A DNA stretch of 64,000 nt from Bacillus sp. DTU_2020_1000418_1_SI_GHA_SEK_038 (GCF_032341175.1 NZ_CP135435.1:248001-312000), one strand, 5' to 3'; counted from the first letter of the stretch, positions 53,246 through 62,567 are shown. Notes: generated from the sequence alone by a model not told the origin. Translations and numbers: made by a program.

Positions 53246-53932
53246 ATGAAGAATTTAATATTGGCTATCGGTTCTGTAGTGCTTTTCGCTTTTTCTTTTT
53301 CTGTTGTGCAAGCTGAAGAAGTGAAGCCAACGATAGAGAAAGCAAATGTAGAAATTGAAATACAGGATGGGGATTTTGCTGTAGTTGAACATATAAAACT
53401 ATTGAATCCGTCAAGTATTGCAGACGGAAAAATCGAACATAGCTTTGCAAAAATTCATGACTTAAAACCTGAAAATGTAGAAATTACCTCAGCAGATCAT
53501 CAGGTGTTAAAGGCTGAAATTCAAGAGGGGGAAACGCTTGATCGTGTTTTTATTCCAGTGCCAAATAATTTTACGGACTCATTCGAATATACAATCAAAT
53601 ATACAGTTTCAAAGTCTGATGACTTTAAATTGCCATTATTTGTACCGTTACTACCAGGCGAATCGAATGAAAACAACGTAACAATTTCATTTCAGGCACC
53701 AGAAGGTACTTTTGTCCAAAAAAATTCATTTCCTATTGTTAAAGAAGCGAAGAATCATGTTGAGAATAAATTAAGCAATCTTCCTTCACATGTTAATTAT
53801 GTTTATAGTACTAATCCAACTATTTTCCATTCGTATAATATTATTTCAGCAATAACCATTATCGTATTTTTTATCATTCTTGGTGTTTGGGCAAGAGTTG
53901 AAAAGAACAATGCGAAAAGGAGGATGGCGTAA
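53246..53932 (+). CDS. Secreted, C-terminally anchored hypothetical protein
   Basis: A 228-residue protein: signal peptide (about 1-23, cleavage after VQA), an extracellular beta-sandwich-like region (about 25-190; VEIEIQDGDFAVVEHIKLLNPSS, LDRVFIPVPNN), one membrane helix (about 197-217) and a short basic tail. It shares this topology with cell-surface proteins, but no family was recognised. It is first in the unit, directly before the symporter accessory peptide, so it may assist the transporter at the outer face. Confidence 0.7.
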   Translation: MKNLILAIGSVVLFAFSFSVVQAEEVKPTIEKANVEIEIQDGDFAVVEHIKLLNPSSIADGKIEHSFAKIHDLKPENVEITSADHQVLKAEIQEGETLDRVFIPVPNNFTDSFEYTIKYTVSKSDDFKLPLFVPLLPGESNENNVTISFQAPEGTFVQKNSFPIVKEAKNHVENKLSNLPSHVNYVYSTNPTIFHSYNIISAITIIVFFIILGVWARVEKNNAKRRMA

Positions 53933-54025
53933 ATGGGATTTAGCTTTTGGGGAATTGTTGCATTTTTTATTATTTTTATATCTTGTTATTTTGTATGGGC
54001 TACGAAAGCGGATCATGAGGAATGA
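53933..54025 (+). CDS. Symporter small accessory protein (30 aa)
   Basis: The ATG directly follows the previous stop, with AAAAGGAGGATGG as ribosome site. The 30-residue product starts MGFSFWGIVAFFIIFISCYF and ends KADHEE: one membrane helix with a short acidic tail. Small single-helix proteins are known next to sodium:solute symporter genes in Firmicutes, and this one lies 25 bp before one. It probably stabilises or tunes the transporter. Confidence 0.72.
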   Translation: MGFSFWGIVAFFIIFISCYFVWATKADHEE

Positions 54026-54050
54026 ATAAGTTAGGCAGGGAGGAAATTTA

Positions 54051-55469
54051 ATGTTTGAGATTAGTCCAGCATTTTTTTATGTGATTATTGGTTATTTTAT
54101 TATCATTTTAGCAATTGGGTTAATAGCGGGAAAAGGCAACAAAACAAGTGAGCAGCATTTAGTAGCTGGGCGTTCCATCGGTCCGGTTATTGGAGGAGCG
54201 GCTTTAGCAGCAACGCAGTTAAGTGCGGGAACATTTGTAGGTACAATTGGTGTTCTTTATTTAACAGGTGCAAGTTATTTATGGTATTGGCCAGGCTTAT
54301 TCGCCGGCTGGCTTGTGTCGGCTATATGGATTGCGCCGAAGTTTCAGAAGTTTAATGGAGTGACAGTTCCTGACTATGTAGAAAAACGATATAACAGTAA
54401 AGCGGCTAAAGTTCTTGCAGCTGTATTAATTGTTGTAGCGTATTCCGTTTATTTAATTGCTCAATATGTTGCGGGCGGAATAATATTGCAAATGCTTTTT
54501 GGTCTTCCAATGATTTGGGGAGCGGCAATTACGGTAGGAATTACCACGATTTATACGATGAAAGGCGGTATGAAGGCAACAACATATAGTGATTTCATTC
54601 AGGCAATTATTATGGGAGGATGCTTCTTTGTAGCTATTCCTGTTTTATATTCACAAGCGGGTGGTTTTACGCATGTCGGCAACTTTTTATCAGAATTACA
54701 GCCAGATTTAACAGGCTGGCATTGGAGATTTAGAGATCTTCTTGGCTTTGCCTTAGCATTCGGTCTTTCAGTTGCTATTGCACCATATGAGCTAGCACGT
54801 ATGTATACAATGAAAAATAAACGTACAGTACGTTTAGCAATCGGTTTCTCCTTTATTTTCCAGGCTGTAATTGGAATTGGTGTAGGTCTTGCTGGTTTTG
54901 CCATACGGTCTCTATATCCTGTATTAAATAGTGCGGATACGGCTTCATCTATAATGGCCATTAATATTTTACCGCCTGTTATCGGAGCCTTATTTATGGT
55001 AGCTATACTAGCTGCTATTATGAGTACAGTCTCAGGAATTATCATTGTTTCCTCCTCTGCAGTATCACATGATATTTATGGAATGATAAAGCCAAATGCG
55101 ACTGATAAACAGAAAATGTTCGTAAACAAGATTGCTGTTGTGATTTTATCAATCATTCCACTTGTTTTTGCGATAAAGCCATTTGATATGGTTCAGTTTA
55201 TTGTTTTAGTTCAAGCCTCTCTAGTGGCTAGCTTTTTCTTTGCTGTTGTTGTAGTAGGTTTGAATTGGAAACGGGCAACTGGAACAGCCGCCTTAATTTC
55301 AATGATAGGCGGTGTTGTTACAGTATTAATTTGGTATATATTAGGGAAACCATTTGGATTAAACGAAGTAATACCGGGTGTGCTTGTTTCAACCATTTTG
55401 ATGTTTGTCTGCAGTTTGTTCACAAAGCCAGTTCCAAAAGAATCATTGGCACCGTTTTTTAAAAATTAA
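54051..55469 (+). CDS. Sodium:solute symporter (SSS family)
   Basis: A 472-residue symporter with 13 predicted helices. Signatures are LVAGRSIGPVIGGAALAATQLSAGTFVGTIGVLY near 35-70, YTMKGGMKATTYSDFIQAIIMGGC near 165 and AILAAIMSTVSGIIIVSSSAVSHDIY near 325, the latter with the sodium-site Ser residues. Such carriers take up amino acids, carboxylates or similar with sodium. With the downstream M20 and M28 peptidases it probably imports a peptide or derivatised amino acid. AGGGAGGAAATTTA precedes the ATG. Confidence 0.92.
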   Translation: MFEISPAFFYVIIGYFIIILAIGLIAGKGNKTSEQHLVAGRSIGPVIGGAALAATQLSAGTFVGTIGVLYLTGASYLWYWPGLFAGWLVSAIWIAPKFQKFNGVTVPDYVEKRYNSKAAKVLAAVLIVVAYSVYLIAQYVAGGIILQMLFGLPMIWGAAITVGITTIYTMKGGMKATTYSDFIQAIIMGGCFFVAIPVLYSQAGGFTHVGNFLSELQPDLTGWHWRFRDLLGFALAFGLSVAIAPYELARMYTMKNKRTVRLAIGFSFIFQAVIGIGVGLAGFAIRSLYPVLNSADTASSIMAINILPPVIGALFMVAILAAIMSTVSGIIIVSSSAVSHDIYGMIKPNATDKQKMFVNKIAVVILSIIPLVFAIKPFDMVQFIVLVQASLVASFFFAVVVVGLNWKRATGTAALISMIGGVVTVLIWYILGKPFGLNEVIPGVLVSTILMFVCSLFTKPVPKESLAPFFKN

Positions 55470-55522
55470 TAATAGCTAATTGCGCATATTTCTAAATAAG
55501 CAAATAATTGGGCTGGATAAAA

Positions 55523-55594
55523 GTGTCAGACTTCTCTAACAATCTCTCCATATAGTTCCGTTACTATATTTGATGTTAGAGGGGTCTGACATTT
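55523..55594 (+). terminator. Hairpin between symporter and peptidase genes
   Basis: TGTCAGACTTCTCTAACA pairs with TGTTAGAGGGGTCTGACA across a long loop, followed by TTTT. It probably ends most symporter transcripts; the peptidases may have their own promoter downstream. Confidence 0.7.
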
Positions 55595-55673
55595 TACCGC
55601 CAAAAAAATAAATTTGCTTCTATATGATTGTATTCAAGGGAAAATTTTAATTAAAAGATAGGCAGGTAAAGTA

Positions 55674-56813
55674 ATGAAGGAAATCGTCAGCTTTTTACAG
55701 GAAAAGCAATCAGAAATGGTTGATAAATTAAAACAATTAGTTGAAATGGAATCACCGTCTAACGATAAAGAGTTAGTAGATAAAATCGGCGAAAAAATCG
55801 CCGATCTATTTGAATCCTATACAGGCGGTAAAATCACTGTTATTCCTAATAATCACTTTGGAAATCATTTGCGCGGGGAGTGGGGAGAAGGTGAGGATGG
55901 ACAAATTCTCCTTTTGGCTCACATGGATACTGTTTGGCCAAAAGATATATTACAGACTCTTCCTTTTCGGATAGAAGGAGACAAAGCTTATGGACCGGGT
56001 GCCTTTGATATGAAGGGAGGCATTGTCCAGGGAATCTTTGCACTTCATGCATTAAAGGAATTAAATATTTCACCAAAGAGAAAAATAATTTTTCTTTTTA
56101 CGAGTGACGAAGAAATTGGCAGTGGAACGTCACGTCAATTGATAGAAGAAGAGGCGAAGAAAAGCAGTGCTGTTTTTGTGTTGGAATCAGCTGCTTCTAA
56201 AGAGGGAGCCCTTAAGACTGCCCGGAAAGGGGTAGGTATTTTCAATTTAAAGGTAAAAGGAATAGCGGCCCACTCTGGAATTGAGCCTGAAAAAGGAATA
56301 AGTGCCATTAGTGAACTTGCATCCCAAATAACTTATTTGGACTCATTATCAGACTATAGTAAAGGAACAACCTTGAATGTAGGTGTAATTAAGGGAGGTT
56401 CCTCATCCAATGTTGTAGCTGCAGAGGCAATGGCAGAAGTCGATTTAAGAGTAACAGCTAATAAGGAATTTGATCGCGTTATCCCTTTAATACAAGATTT
56501 GCAATCAACTATTGAAGGAACAAAGATTATGGTAGAAGGAGGAATCAATCGTCCACCGTTTGAAAGATCACAAGAAGTAGAAGAACTGTATCTTCTTGCT
56601 AAAAACATTGCAAAAGAATATTTAAGCTTTGATTTAATGGAACAATTGAGCGGGGGAGGAAGTGATGGAAACTTTGCATCACAGTATGCCCCTACACTTG
56701 ATGGATTAGGTCCAGTTGGCGATGGGGCCCACGCAAACCATGAGCATGCAATCATATCTCAACTCCCAGTTCGCAGTGCCTTGTTAGCCCTATTAATTAA
56801 AGAACTTGGATAA
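55674..56813 (+). CDS. M20-family carboxypeptidase (glutamate carboxypeptidase-like)
   Basis: A 379-residue M20 peptidase with the two-zinc site: LLLAHMDTVWPK (His, Asp), GPGAFDMKGG (Asp), FTSDEEIGSG (Glu-Glu), and a C-terminal His in AHANHEHAI. The dimerisation insert runs from about 185 to 290. The group releases C-terminal Glu or other amino acids from folyl- or dipeptides in the cytoplasm. AGGCAGGTAAAGTA precedes the ATG. It is 35 bp from the next peptidase, so the two form one unit. Confidence 0.9.
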   Translation: MKEIVSFLQEKQSEMVDKLKQLVEMESPSNDKELVDKIGEKIADLFESYTGGKITVIPNNHFGNHLRGEWGEGEDGQILLLAHMDTVWPKDILQTLPFRIEGDKAYGPGAFDMKGGIVQGIFALHALKELNISPKRKIIFLFTSDEEIGSGTSRQLIEEEAKKSSAVFVLESAASKEGALKTARKGVGIFNLKVKGIAAHSGIEPEKGISAISELASQITYLDSLSDYSKGTTLNVGVIKGGSSSNVVAAEAMAEVDLRVTANKEFDRVIPLIQDLQSTIEGTKIMVEGGINRPPFERSQEVEELYLLAKNIAKEYLSFDLMEQLSGGGSDGNFASQYAPTLDGLGPVGDGAHANHEHAIISQLPVRSALLALLIKELG

Positions 56814-56848
56814 TAAAAGAGAAAAAAGATTGAAAGAGGTGCCAAATA

Positions 56849-58585
56849 ATGGACGGTTTACGAAAACAGTTACTAGAAGAAGTAAATGAAGAGAAATTAA
56901 TGGAGTATACAAGAAATATTGCGAGGGAAGTTCGATTCTCGGGTTCCGAAGAAGAATTGCGTGCTTTCCAATATGCAAAGAGTCAATTAGAAGAGTTCGG
57001 TTTTGAGACGAAGCTTCATTTCTCAGACGGCTATATTAGTATACCGGTAAGCGGCGAGTTAGAGGTAAATGGTCAATCGTTTAATGCCATTACTCATTCG
57101 ATGGGAGCAACAACAAATAGTGCAGTTGTTGCTGAACTTATTTATGTAGGAAAAGGAACTGCTGAGGACTTAAAAAACGTTGATATACGCTCGAAAATCG
57201 CCTTAATTGACGGTCTGGCAGTAGGTCCTTCGGTAGAGAGAATACAGGCGGCTGGGGGTGCTGCAGCTGTATTTATCAACGCAAAGCATACACATGAAAT
57301 GATAGTTTCATCCGTTTGGGGAAGCCCTACAACAGAAACCATTTCATTATTACCAAATCTTCCAATAGTCTCTTGCAATTATTATGATGGAACTCTGATT
57401 AAGGAAATGTTATCAAGAGATAAGGAAGTGAGGGCTCGTGTATCAACCAAGGTTGATACACAATGGAGAAAAATCCCTACATTAATTGCTGAAATAAAAG
57501 GAATGGACGAGCCCGAAAAATTTGTGTTATTTAGCGGCCATATTGATTCATGGCATTACGGAGCAATGGATAACGGATCTGCCAATGCAACTATGCTTGA
57601 AGTAGCAAGAATTTTAGCAAAAAGAAAAAATGAACTGAGAAGATCTTTGCGAATGGCATTTTGGTCTGGACATTCACATGGACGCTATGCAGGATCAACG
57701 TGGTATTGTGATAATCATTGGGAAGATTTGCATGATAACGGGGTCCTTCATATAAATATTGATTCAGTTGGGGCAAAAGGAGCAGCCGTTTTAACAGAAG
57801 CCAACTGTATGACAGAGACGAAGGAACTTGTTCGAAAGTCTGTTCAGGAAGTGGCAGACCAATTTTTTAATGGCACAAGATATAGCCGTGCAGGCGATCA
57901 ATCATTTTGGGGAACAGGGATGCCATCCTTGTTAATGGGATTATCCGAGCAGCCGCCAACCGATGACCCGGCATCACAAGCTTTTGCCAGTCTATTTGGC
58001 GGTGCCAACTCTGGAGGTTATGGTTGGTGGTGGCATACAACAGAGGATACCATAGATAAGATTGATCCAAAAAATCTAACAAGAGATTGCAAAATATATA
58101 CAGACATTGTCTATAAAGCTTGTACAGAACCAATTGTACCCATTGATCAGCGAGAAGCGGTGAAAGAGTTAAAAGGAACTCTTGAAACTTATGCTCAATT
58201 AGGAAATAAGGCACTAAGCTTCGAACTTTCTCTTGAAAGGATTACTGGGTTAGAGGAAAAAGTGACACGATTATATAAGATTGGACAAACGGAGAATTTA
58301 TCCAGCGAGAAGATTACAGTATGTAATATTGGAATTATGAAGCTATCAAGAGTTCTAGTCCCTTTAAATTATGTAAACGGAAGTAACTTTGAGCATGATT
58401 TAACAATCAATCCATCTTGTATTCCTGTCTTAGCAAAAATGAATGAAATTACAGATTTACCGATTAATTCCTCTCAATACTACTTATTAAAAACAGAATT
58501 AACGAGACAGTTAAATAAAGTAAATTATGCTTTAAAACAAGCAATAGAAATAGCAGAGGATACCCTATCTAAATTAAGAAGTTAA
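56849..58585 (+). CDS. M28-family peptidase homologue with altered catalytic segment
   Basis: A 578-residue protein with a PA-like insert (about 100-190) and an M28 core: LFSGHIDSWHYGAMDNGSANATMLEVARIL (His and Asp metal ligands, near 230-245), NIDSVGAKG (Asp) and WWWHTTEDTIDKI (His). Where active M28 enzymes have Glu-Glu (WxxEExG), this one reads FWSGHSHGRYAGS near 271-282. The base and one ligand are therefore changed to His/Ser. It may be a variant enzyme or a binding protein. No signal peptide, so it is cytoplasmic. Confidence 0.85.
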   Translation: MDGLRKQLLEEVNEEKLMEYTRNIAREVRFSGSEEELRAFQYAKSQLEEFGFETKLHFSDGYISIPVSGELEVNGQSFNAITHSMGATTNSAVVAELIYVGKGTAEDLKNVDIRSKIALIDGLAVGPSVERIQAAGGAAAVFINAKHTHEMIVSSVWGSPTTETISLLPNLPIVSCNYYDGTLIKEMLSRDKEVRARVSTKVDTQWRKIPTLIAEIKGMDEPEKFVLFSGHIDSWHYGAMDNGSANATMLEVARILAKRKNELRRSLRMAFWSGHSHGRYAGSTWYCDNHWEDLHDNGVLHINIDSVGAKGAAVLTEANCMTETKELVRKSVQEVADQFFNGTRYSRAGDQSFWGTGMPSLLMGLSEQPPTDDPASQAFASLFGGANSGGYGWWWHTTEDTIDKIDPKNLTRDCKIYTDIVYKACTEPIVPIDQREAVKELKGTLETYAQLGNKALSFELSLERITGLEEKVTRLYKIGQTENLSSEKITVCNIGIMKLSRVLVPLNYVNGSNFEHDLTINPSCIPVLAKMNEITDLPINSSQYYLLKTELTRQLNKVNYALKQAIEIAEDTLSKLRS

Positions 58586-58590
58586 TATTT

Positions 58591-58641
58591 AGCACAATGT
58601 GTTAACTGTTTTATGAATGGTCGTGCACATTGTGCTTTTTG
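58591..58641 (+). terminator. Terminator after the M28 gene
   Basis: AGCACAATGTG and CACATTGTGCT form a perfect 11-bp stem followed by TTTTTG. Confidence 0.85.
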
Positions 58642-58705
58642 TTTTGTATAATACATTTAAGATAGAGTGGCTCTTAGCTAATATTATTTGCGGGACGTGT
58701 ACCAC

Positions 58706-60373
58706 ATGAAAAAGAGATTAATCATTATTGCAATTCAAGATGAAAATCTTATAAGTTTAAAAATTCAATTAGAGCATATTCTTGGAGATTTTATAGAAAT
58801 TAAAGGACAAACGCTGAAGGATTTAAAGTTTGGCTTTATTCAATCGGACGATGTTGTTCTTCTTTCAGCAGAAGCTCTTAAAGGATTAGTCGCTCCGTTT
58901 TTGCCTGAGGATTGTACTTATATTGCTTCAAGTAGGGATGTAAATATAGTTAATTTGAAAGAGTTAATAGGTTTACCTCCAGGACAAAATATTCTTGTTG
59001 TGAATGATCATTATACCGAGACGATGGAAACGGTTAAATCATTGAAACAAGTGTTATTTGAACATTCATATTATCCATATCTTCAGGGCCAGCCTTTGCC
59101 TGAAAAAATTGATTATGTTGTAACCCCTGGAGAGAGACATTTAGTTCCAGCAGCATTAGGTGAAATTATTGATATTGGCCCTCGTATTTTGTCATTTGAT
59201 ACAATAAACCAAATCACTCCATATTTCCATATCGAAATAAACCCATCAGTTCTAATGAATCGATATATAAAATCACTTGTATCGACTTCGAAAAGAGTGA
59301 AAAATACAATTACTTATTATGAAAATCAGAATCAACATAGGCTGTTTGAAGAAATAAGGACAAATAATAACGCCATGAGAGAAACAATTGACATTGCTAG
59401 AAAGGTGGCCAAAACGACTCGCTGTATCCACGTAGAAGGAGAAACAGGGAGTGGCAGGAAGATGTTTGCTGAAATGATTCATAATGAATCGGCATATAGG
59501 AACGGTAAACTTCTGACTTACAACTGTTCAGATAAGACAGAGGAATTATTGGACGCAGAGTTATTTGGCAAAGAAGAGGGAAATCATGTTGTACAGGGGA
59601 TTATTGAAGCAGCCAATGACGGAAGTTTATTTATAAAAAATATTGAGTGTCTGTCTGAATTGCTGCAGGGGAAATTACTTTCATTACTAGAATCAAATGA
59701 AATTCAACGAGTCAATAGTACAATATCCGTCACAGTGAATGTAAGGCTTATTACTTCTACTACTGAAAACTTATTATCATTAATGGAACAACAGAAAATC
59801 CGGACTGATTTATATTCTTATATCTCTTCGTATATCGTAAGTGTCCCAGCTCTTTCGTTAAGAAAAGAGGATTTGCCTATCTTAATAGCTGACTATAAAA
59901 AACAATTAAAAAGAGAAGATATTACCTTTTCTGAAGAGGTTTTGGAAGTTTTTAAACTTTATAACTGGCCAGGAAATGTTAGGGAACTATTTAATGTTAT
60001 TTCTTATTGTGCATGTTTAGAGTTCTCTAAAATTGAGTTAACCTCTTTGCCGCTGTATTTCCGTGCTGGCTACAAGGAACATTCAAAAAGTGACATTGAT
60101 TTTAAGCCTATTATTAAAAAGATTGAAGAGCACGGTTTCCTAACCGAGAGCTTAGCGATATTAGCTATTTTTAAAAAAGGGAAGGAACAGCATCAAGCAT
60201 ACGGCAGAACAAAAGTAAAACAATTTCTTGAACAAATAAACATTCATTTAACCGATCAGCAATTACGCCTTCGCATAGATGTGCTAAATGAATTGGGACT
60301 CATAAACGTCAGACAAGGCAGAGCAGGCACCACCATTTCTAATAAAGGCGAATACTTTTTAGAAAATTACTAG
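58706..60373 (+). CDS. Degenerate sigma-54-activator-type AAA regulator
   Basis: A 555-residue protein from ATG 58706 (a TTG at 58688 is also possible). N-terminal sensor-like region (about 1-210), AAA domain (about 220-450) and a winged-helix-like C-terminus (about 475-555). It keeps ELFG and NWPGNVREL of sigma-54 activators, but Walker A reads GETGSGRK (Lys to Arg), Walker B reads SLFIKNIE (Asp-Glu lost), and the GAFTGA loop is replaced by GNHVVQG. There is no Fis-type HTH. ATP-driven sigma-54 activation is therefore unlikely. It probably regulates the peptidase/symporter genes upstream. Confidence 0.82.
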   Translation: MKKRLIIIAIQDENLISLKIQLEHILGDFIEIKGQTLKDLKFGFIQSDDVVLLSAEALKGLVAPFLPEDCTYIASSRDVNIVNLKELIGLPPGQNILVVNDHYTETMETVKSLKQVLFEHSYYPYLQGQPLPEKIDYVVTPGERHLVPAALGEIIDIGPRILSFDTINQITPYFHIEINPSVLMNRYIKSLVSTSKRVKNTITYYENQNQHRLFEEIRTNNNAMRETIDIARKVAKTTRCIHVEGETGSGRKMFAEMIHNESAYRNGKLLTYNCSDKTEELLDAELFGKEEGNHVVQGIIEAANDGSLFIKNIECLSELLQGKLLSLLESNEIQRVNSTISVTVNVRLITSTTENLLSLMEQQKIRTDLYSYISSYIVSVPALSLRKEDLPILIADYKKQLKREDITFSEEVLEVFKLYNWPGNVRELFNVISYCACLEFSKIELTSLPLYFRAGYKEHSKSDIDFKPIIKKIEEHGFLTESLAILAIFKKGKEQHQAYGRTKVKQFLEQINIHLTDQQLRLRIDVLNELGLINVRQGRAGTTISNKGEYFLENY

Positions 60374-60466
60374 GGTGCGTTTTGAGCACTTGGGGGTTGT
60401 GATCCTAAAAGTAGACACAATAAATTCCTATTTACCGAAAATAATCAGGGGAATAAAGCTGCAGGG

Positions 60467-60512
60467 AAAAAGACGTTCATTAAGTAAAACAAACTTGATG
60501 AACGTCTTTTTT
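60467..60512. terminator. Terminator hairpin, copy 2 of a 45-bp repeat
   Basis: AAAAAGACGTTCATTAAG, 9-base loop, CTTGATGAACGTCTTTTTT, identical to 52947-52992 except one loop base. It serves the convergent regulator (plus) and MutS2-like (minus) genes. Confidence 0.92.
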
Positions 60513-60542
60513 AGCTTACATACATACTTCTTACCTTAAAAA

Positions 60543-62483
60543 TCAATCTTCACTATCTAACCAAACACCCTCCACATACTTTCTCTTTTGCTGCTTATTA
60601 ATTTTCCGATATTCCTTCGACTTGAAAATGATATCGAAGTCATAGTTTTCGGGGTACAATTCCCGTCCTTTTATATATAATTTTAGCCTTTTGTGATTAA
60701 CTGTCCGTTTTTCACCATGAATTTGAACAACATAATCACCTTTCGAATCTGGGCCTTTATAAATGATCCCCATTTCGTTTGTTTCGGTTAATAAAACATT
60801 ATCTCCCTGTTCAAATTGGAAGAAGCTTTCTGTGCTTGAATCCACATATGGCTTTTTAGCAGATCTTCTCGCATATTTATTAATGGCAATTTGTTTTTGA
60901 TAGCCAGGCTCTTTTAAAATAGCTGCATCCAATTCGTTACGATAGGAGCGATTAGTTTTATAAGTGATTTGATAAGCTTTTTCGATCAATTCTGGATGCA
61001 TGCCAAGCTTGATAGCGATGTCAAAAGCTTGGCTGTTTCCGCTTTGGCCAAGAAGAAGCCTATAGGTTGGCCGCAACGTATCAATATCAAATTCCATCAT
61101 CCCATTTAGAAATCCGCTTGTTTTCTCCGCAAATTCCTTCATTTCATTGTAGTGGGTAGTGGCAAATAAAGTAGCACCCTTTTGGTATAGCTGCTCTAGA
61201 ATTACAATCGCTAGTGCCATGCCTTCGCTTGGGTCTGTCCCGGAACCTAATTCATCAAGAAGGACAAGGGAGCGGTCATTTGTGACTCGCAGAATATCAA
61301 TAATATTTACAAGCCTTGAACTGAATGTGCTTAAGTTCTGTTCAATGCTTTGCCCATCTCCAATATCAACGAAAATATGCTGAAAAATGGCAATCTCGCT
61401 CCCGGGATTAGCTGGTATAGGCAAACCCGTTTGTGCCATCATGGTGAGCAGACCAACTGTTTTTAGAGTGACCGTTTTTCCGCCGGTATTCGGTCCAGTT
61501 ATTACTAAAGCGCGATGCTCTTCACCAAATCGAATGGATAGTGGAACAGCCTTATCGCCAAGCATCGGGTGCCGAGCTTCTTTTAAGTTGATCACATAAT
61601 CTTCATTTAATGCAGGAGTCGAACAGCCTGTTTTTCGGCTATAGGCTGCCTTTGCAAATAGGACATCATAATGATGCATCGTTTCAATGGCGATTTTAAT
61701 TGTATGGTCATGCTGCAGCACTTTGTCCGTTAATTCGTATAAAATCCTTTCCGTTTCCTGCTCTTCAGACATGCGCAAAAGTTCAATCTCTTCTTGAATA
61801 GAACCTAGTTCAGAAGGCTCCATATATAAGGTTGACCCTGATGCGGATGAATCGAGAACGGTTCCTTGAATTTTGGAGCGATATTGTCTTTTCACAGAAA
61901 TGGCAATCCGTCCACTCCGTTCAACGAGTAATGTATCCTGCAGATATGCTGCATATCTCTTAGATTTTACGAGCTGCTGGGCTTTTTCCTTTAGCTTATC
62001 TGTTTGGATTGAAAGCTGTCTCCGCAAATAAGCTAAATCGCTTGAAGCATGCTGGTCAACCTGCCCATGACGGATGCAACGGTTAATTTCCTCCTCAAGC
62101 TCCCGCACCTCACCAATCGATTCAGCATATAAACTTACATTCGGAGCTGCATAATACTTATCCCTCATGAATTGTTTTAGCTTCGAACAATGCTGCAGGA
62201 ACGATAGAACATACGTAAATTGATTAGCACGAATATAGATCCCTTTTCGTGCCTGTGTTAAATAAAGCTCCATTTCATCCAGCGTGTGAATAGGGACACT
62301 GCTGCTAATTTTGATAATTTCCTCTGCTTCAGCAATCTCCTTTAAAGATAACTCCATTCGCCTTTTATCTGGTAATGGGCGTAATGCTTGAAGGGTGTTC
62401 TTCCCACGATTCGTTTTCGCAAAATTTGCGATTTCGTTTAGAATTTCTTGATACCCCAATACATCAATGGTTTGCCGATTCAT
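60543..62483 (-). CDS. MutS2 paralogue lacking the Smr domain
   Basis: A 646-residue MutS-family ATPase: core and clamp helices (1-290), Walker A GPNTGGKT near 329, signature STFSSRL, Walker B LVLLDELGSGTDP near 408, then a helical segment and a KOW/SH3-like region (GDNVLLTETNEMGIIYKG near 565). Canonical Bacillus MutS2 is about 785 residues and ends in an Smr nuclease domain; here the protein stops after the KOW part. MutS2 is known to recognise collided ribosomes. AGGAGGATTCAAA precedes the ATG. An attenuator leader with its own small peptide lies upstream. Confidence 0.88.
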   Translation of the reverse strand: MNRQTIDVLGYQEILNEIANFAKTNRGKNTLQALRPLPDKRRMELSLKEIAEAEEIIKISSSVPIHTLDEMELYLTQARKGIYIRANQFTYVLSFLQHCSKLKQFMRDKYYAAPNVSLYAESIGEVRELEEEINRCIRHGQVDQHASSDLAYLRRQLSIQTDKLKEKAQQLVKSKRYAAYLQDTLLVERSGRIAISVKRQYRSKIQGTVLDSSASGSTLYMEPSELGSIQEEIELLRMSEEQETERILYELTDKVLQHDHTIKIAIETMHHYDVLFAKAAYSRKTGCSTPALNEDYVINLKEARHPMLGDKAVPLSIRFGEEHRALVITGPNTGGKTVTLKTVGLLTMMAQTGLPIPANPGSEIAIFQHIFVDIGDGQSIEQNLSTFSSRLVNIIDILRVTNDRSLVLLDELGSGTDPSEGMALAIVILEQLYQKGATLFATTHYNEMKEFAEKTSGFLNGMMEFDIDTLRPTYRLLLGQSGNSQAFDIAIKLGMHPELIEKAYQITYKTNRSYRNELDAAILKEPGYQKQIAINKYARRSAKKPYVDSSTESFFQFEQGDNVLLTETNEMGIIYKGPDSKGDYVVQIHGEKRTVNHKRLKLYIKGRELYPENYDFDIIFKSKEYRKINKQQKRKYVEGVWLDSED

Positions 62484-62531
62484 TTTGAATCCTCCTATTA
62501 TGATCTTTTATTTGAACCATTTAAACTGCAT

Positions 62532-62567
62532 AAAAAAACCGCCATGAACAAAATCGCTCATGACGGT
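62532..62567 (-). terminator. Leader terminator 2 before the MutS2-like gene
   Basis: On the minus strand ACCGTCATGA (62567-62558) pairs with TTCATGGCGGT (62548-62538), then TTTTTT. It ends about 50 bp before the start codon, so it must be bypassed for expression. Confidence 0.88.
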
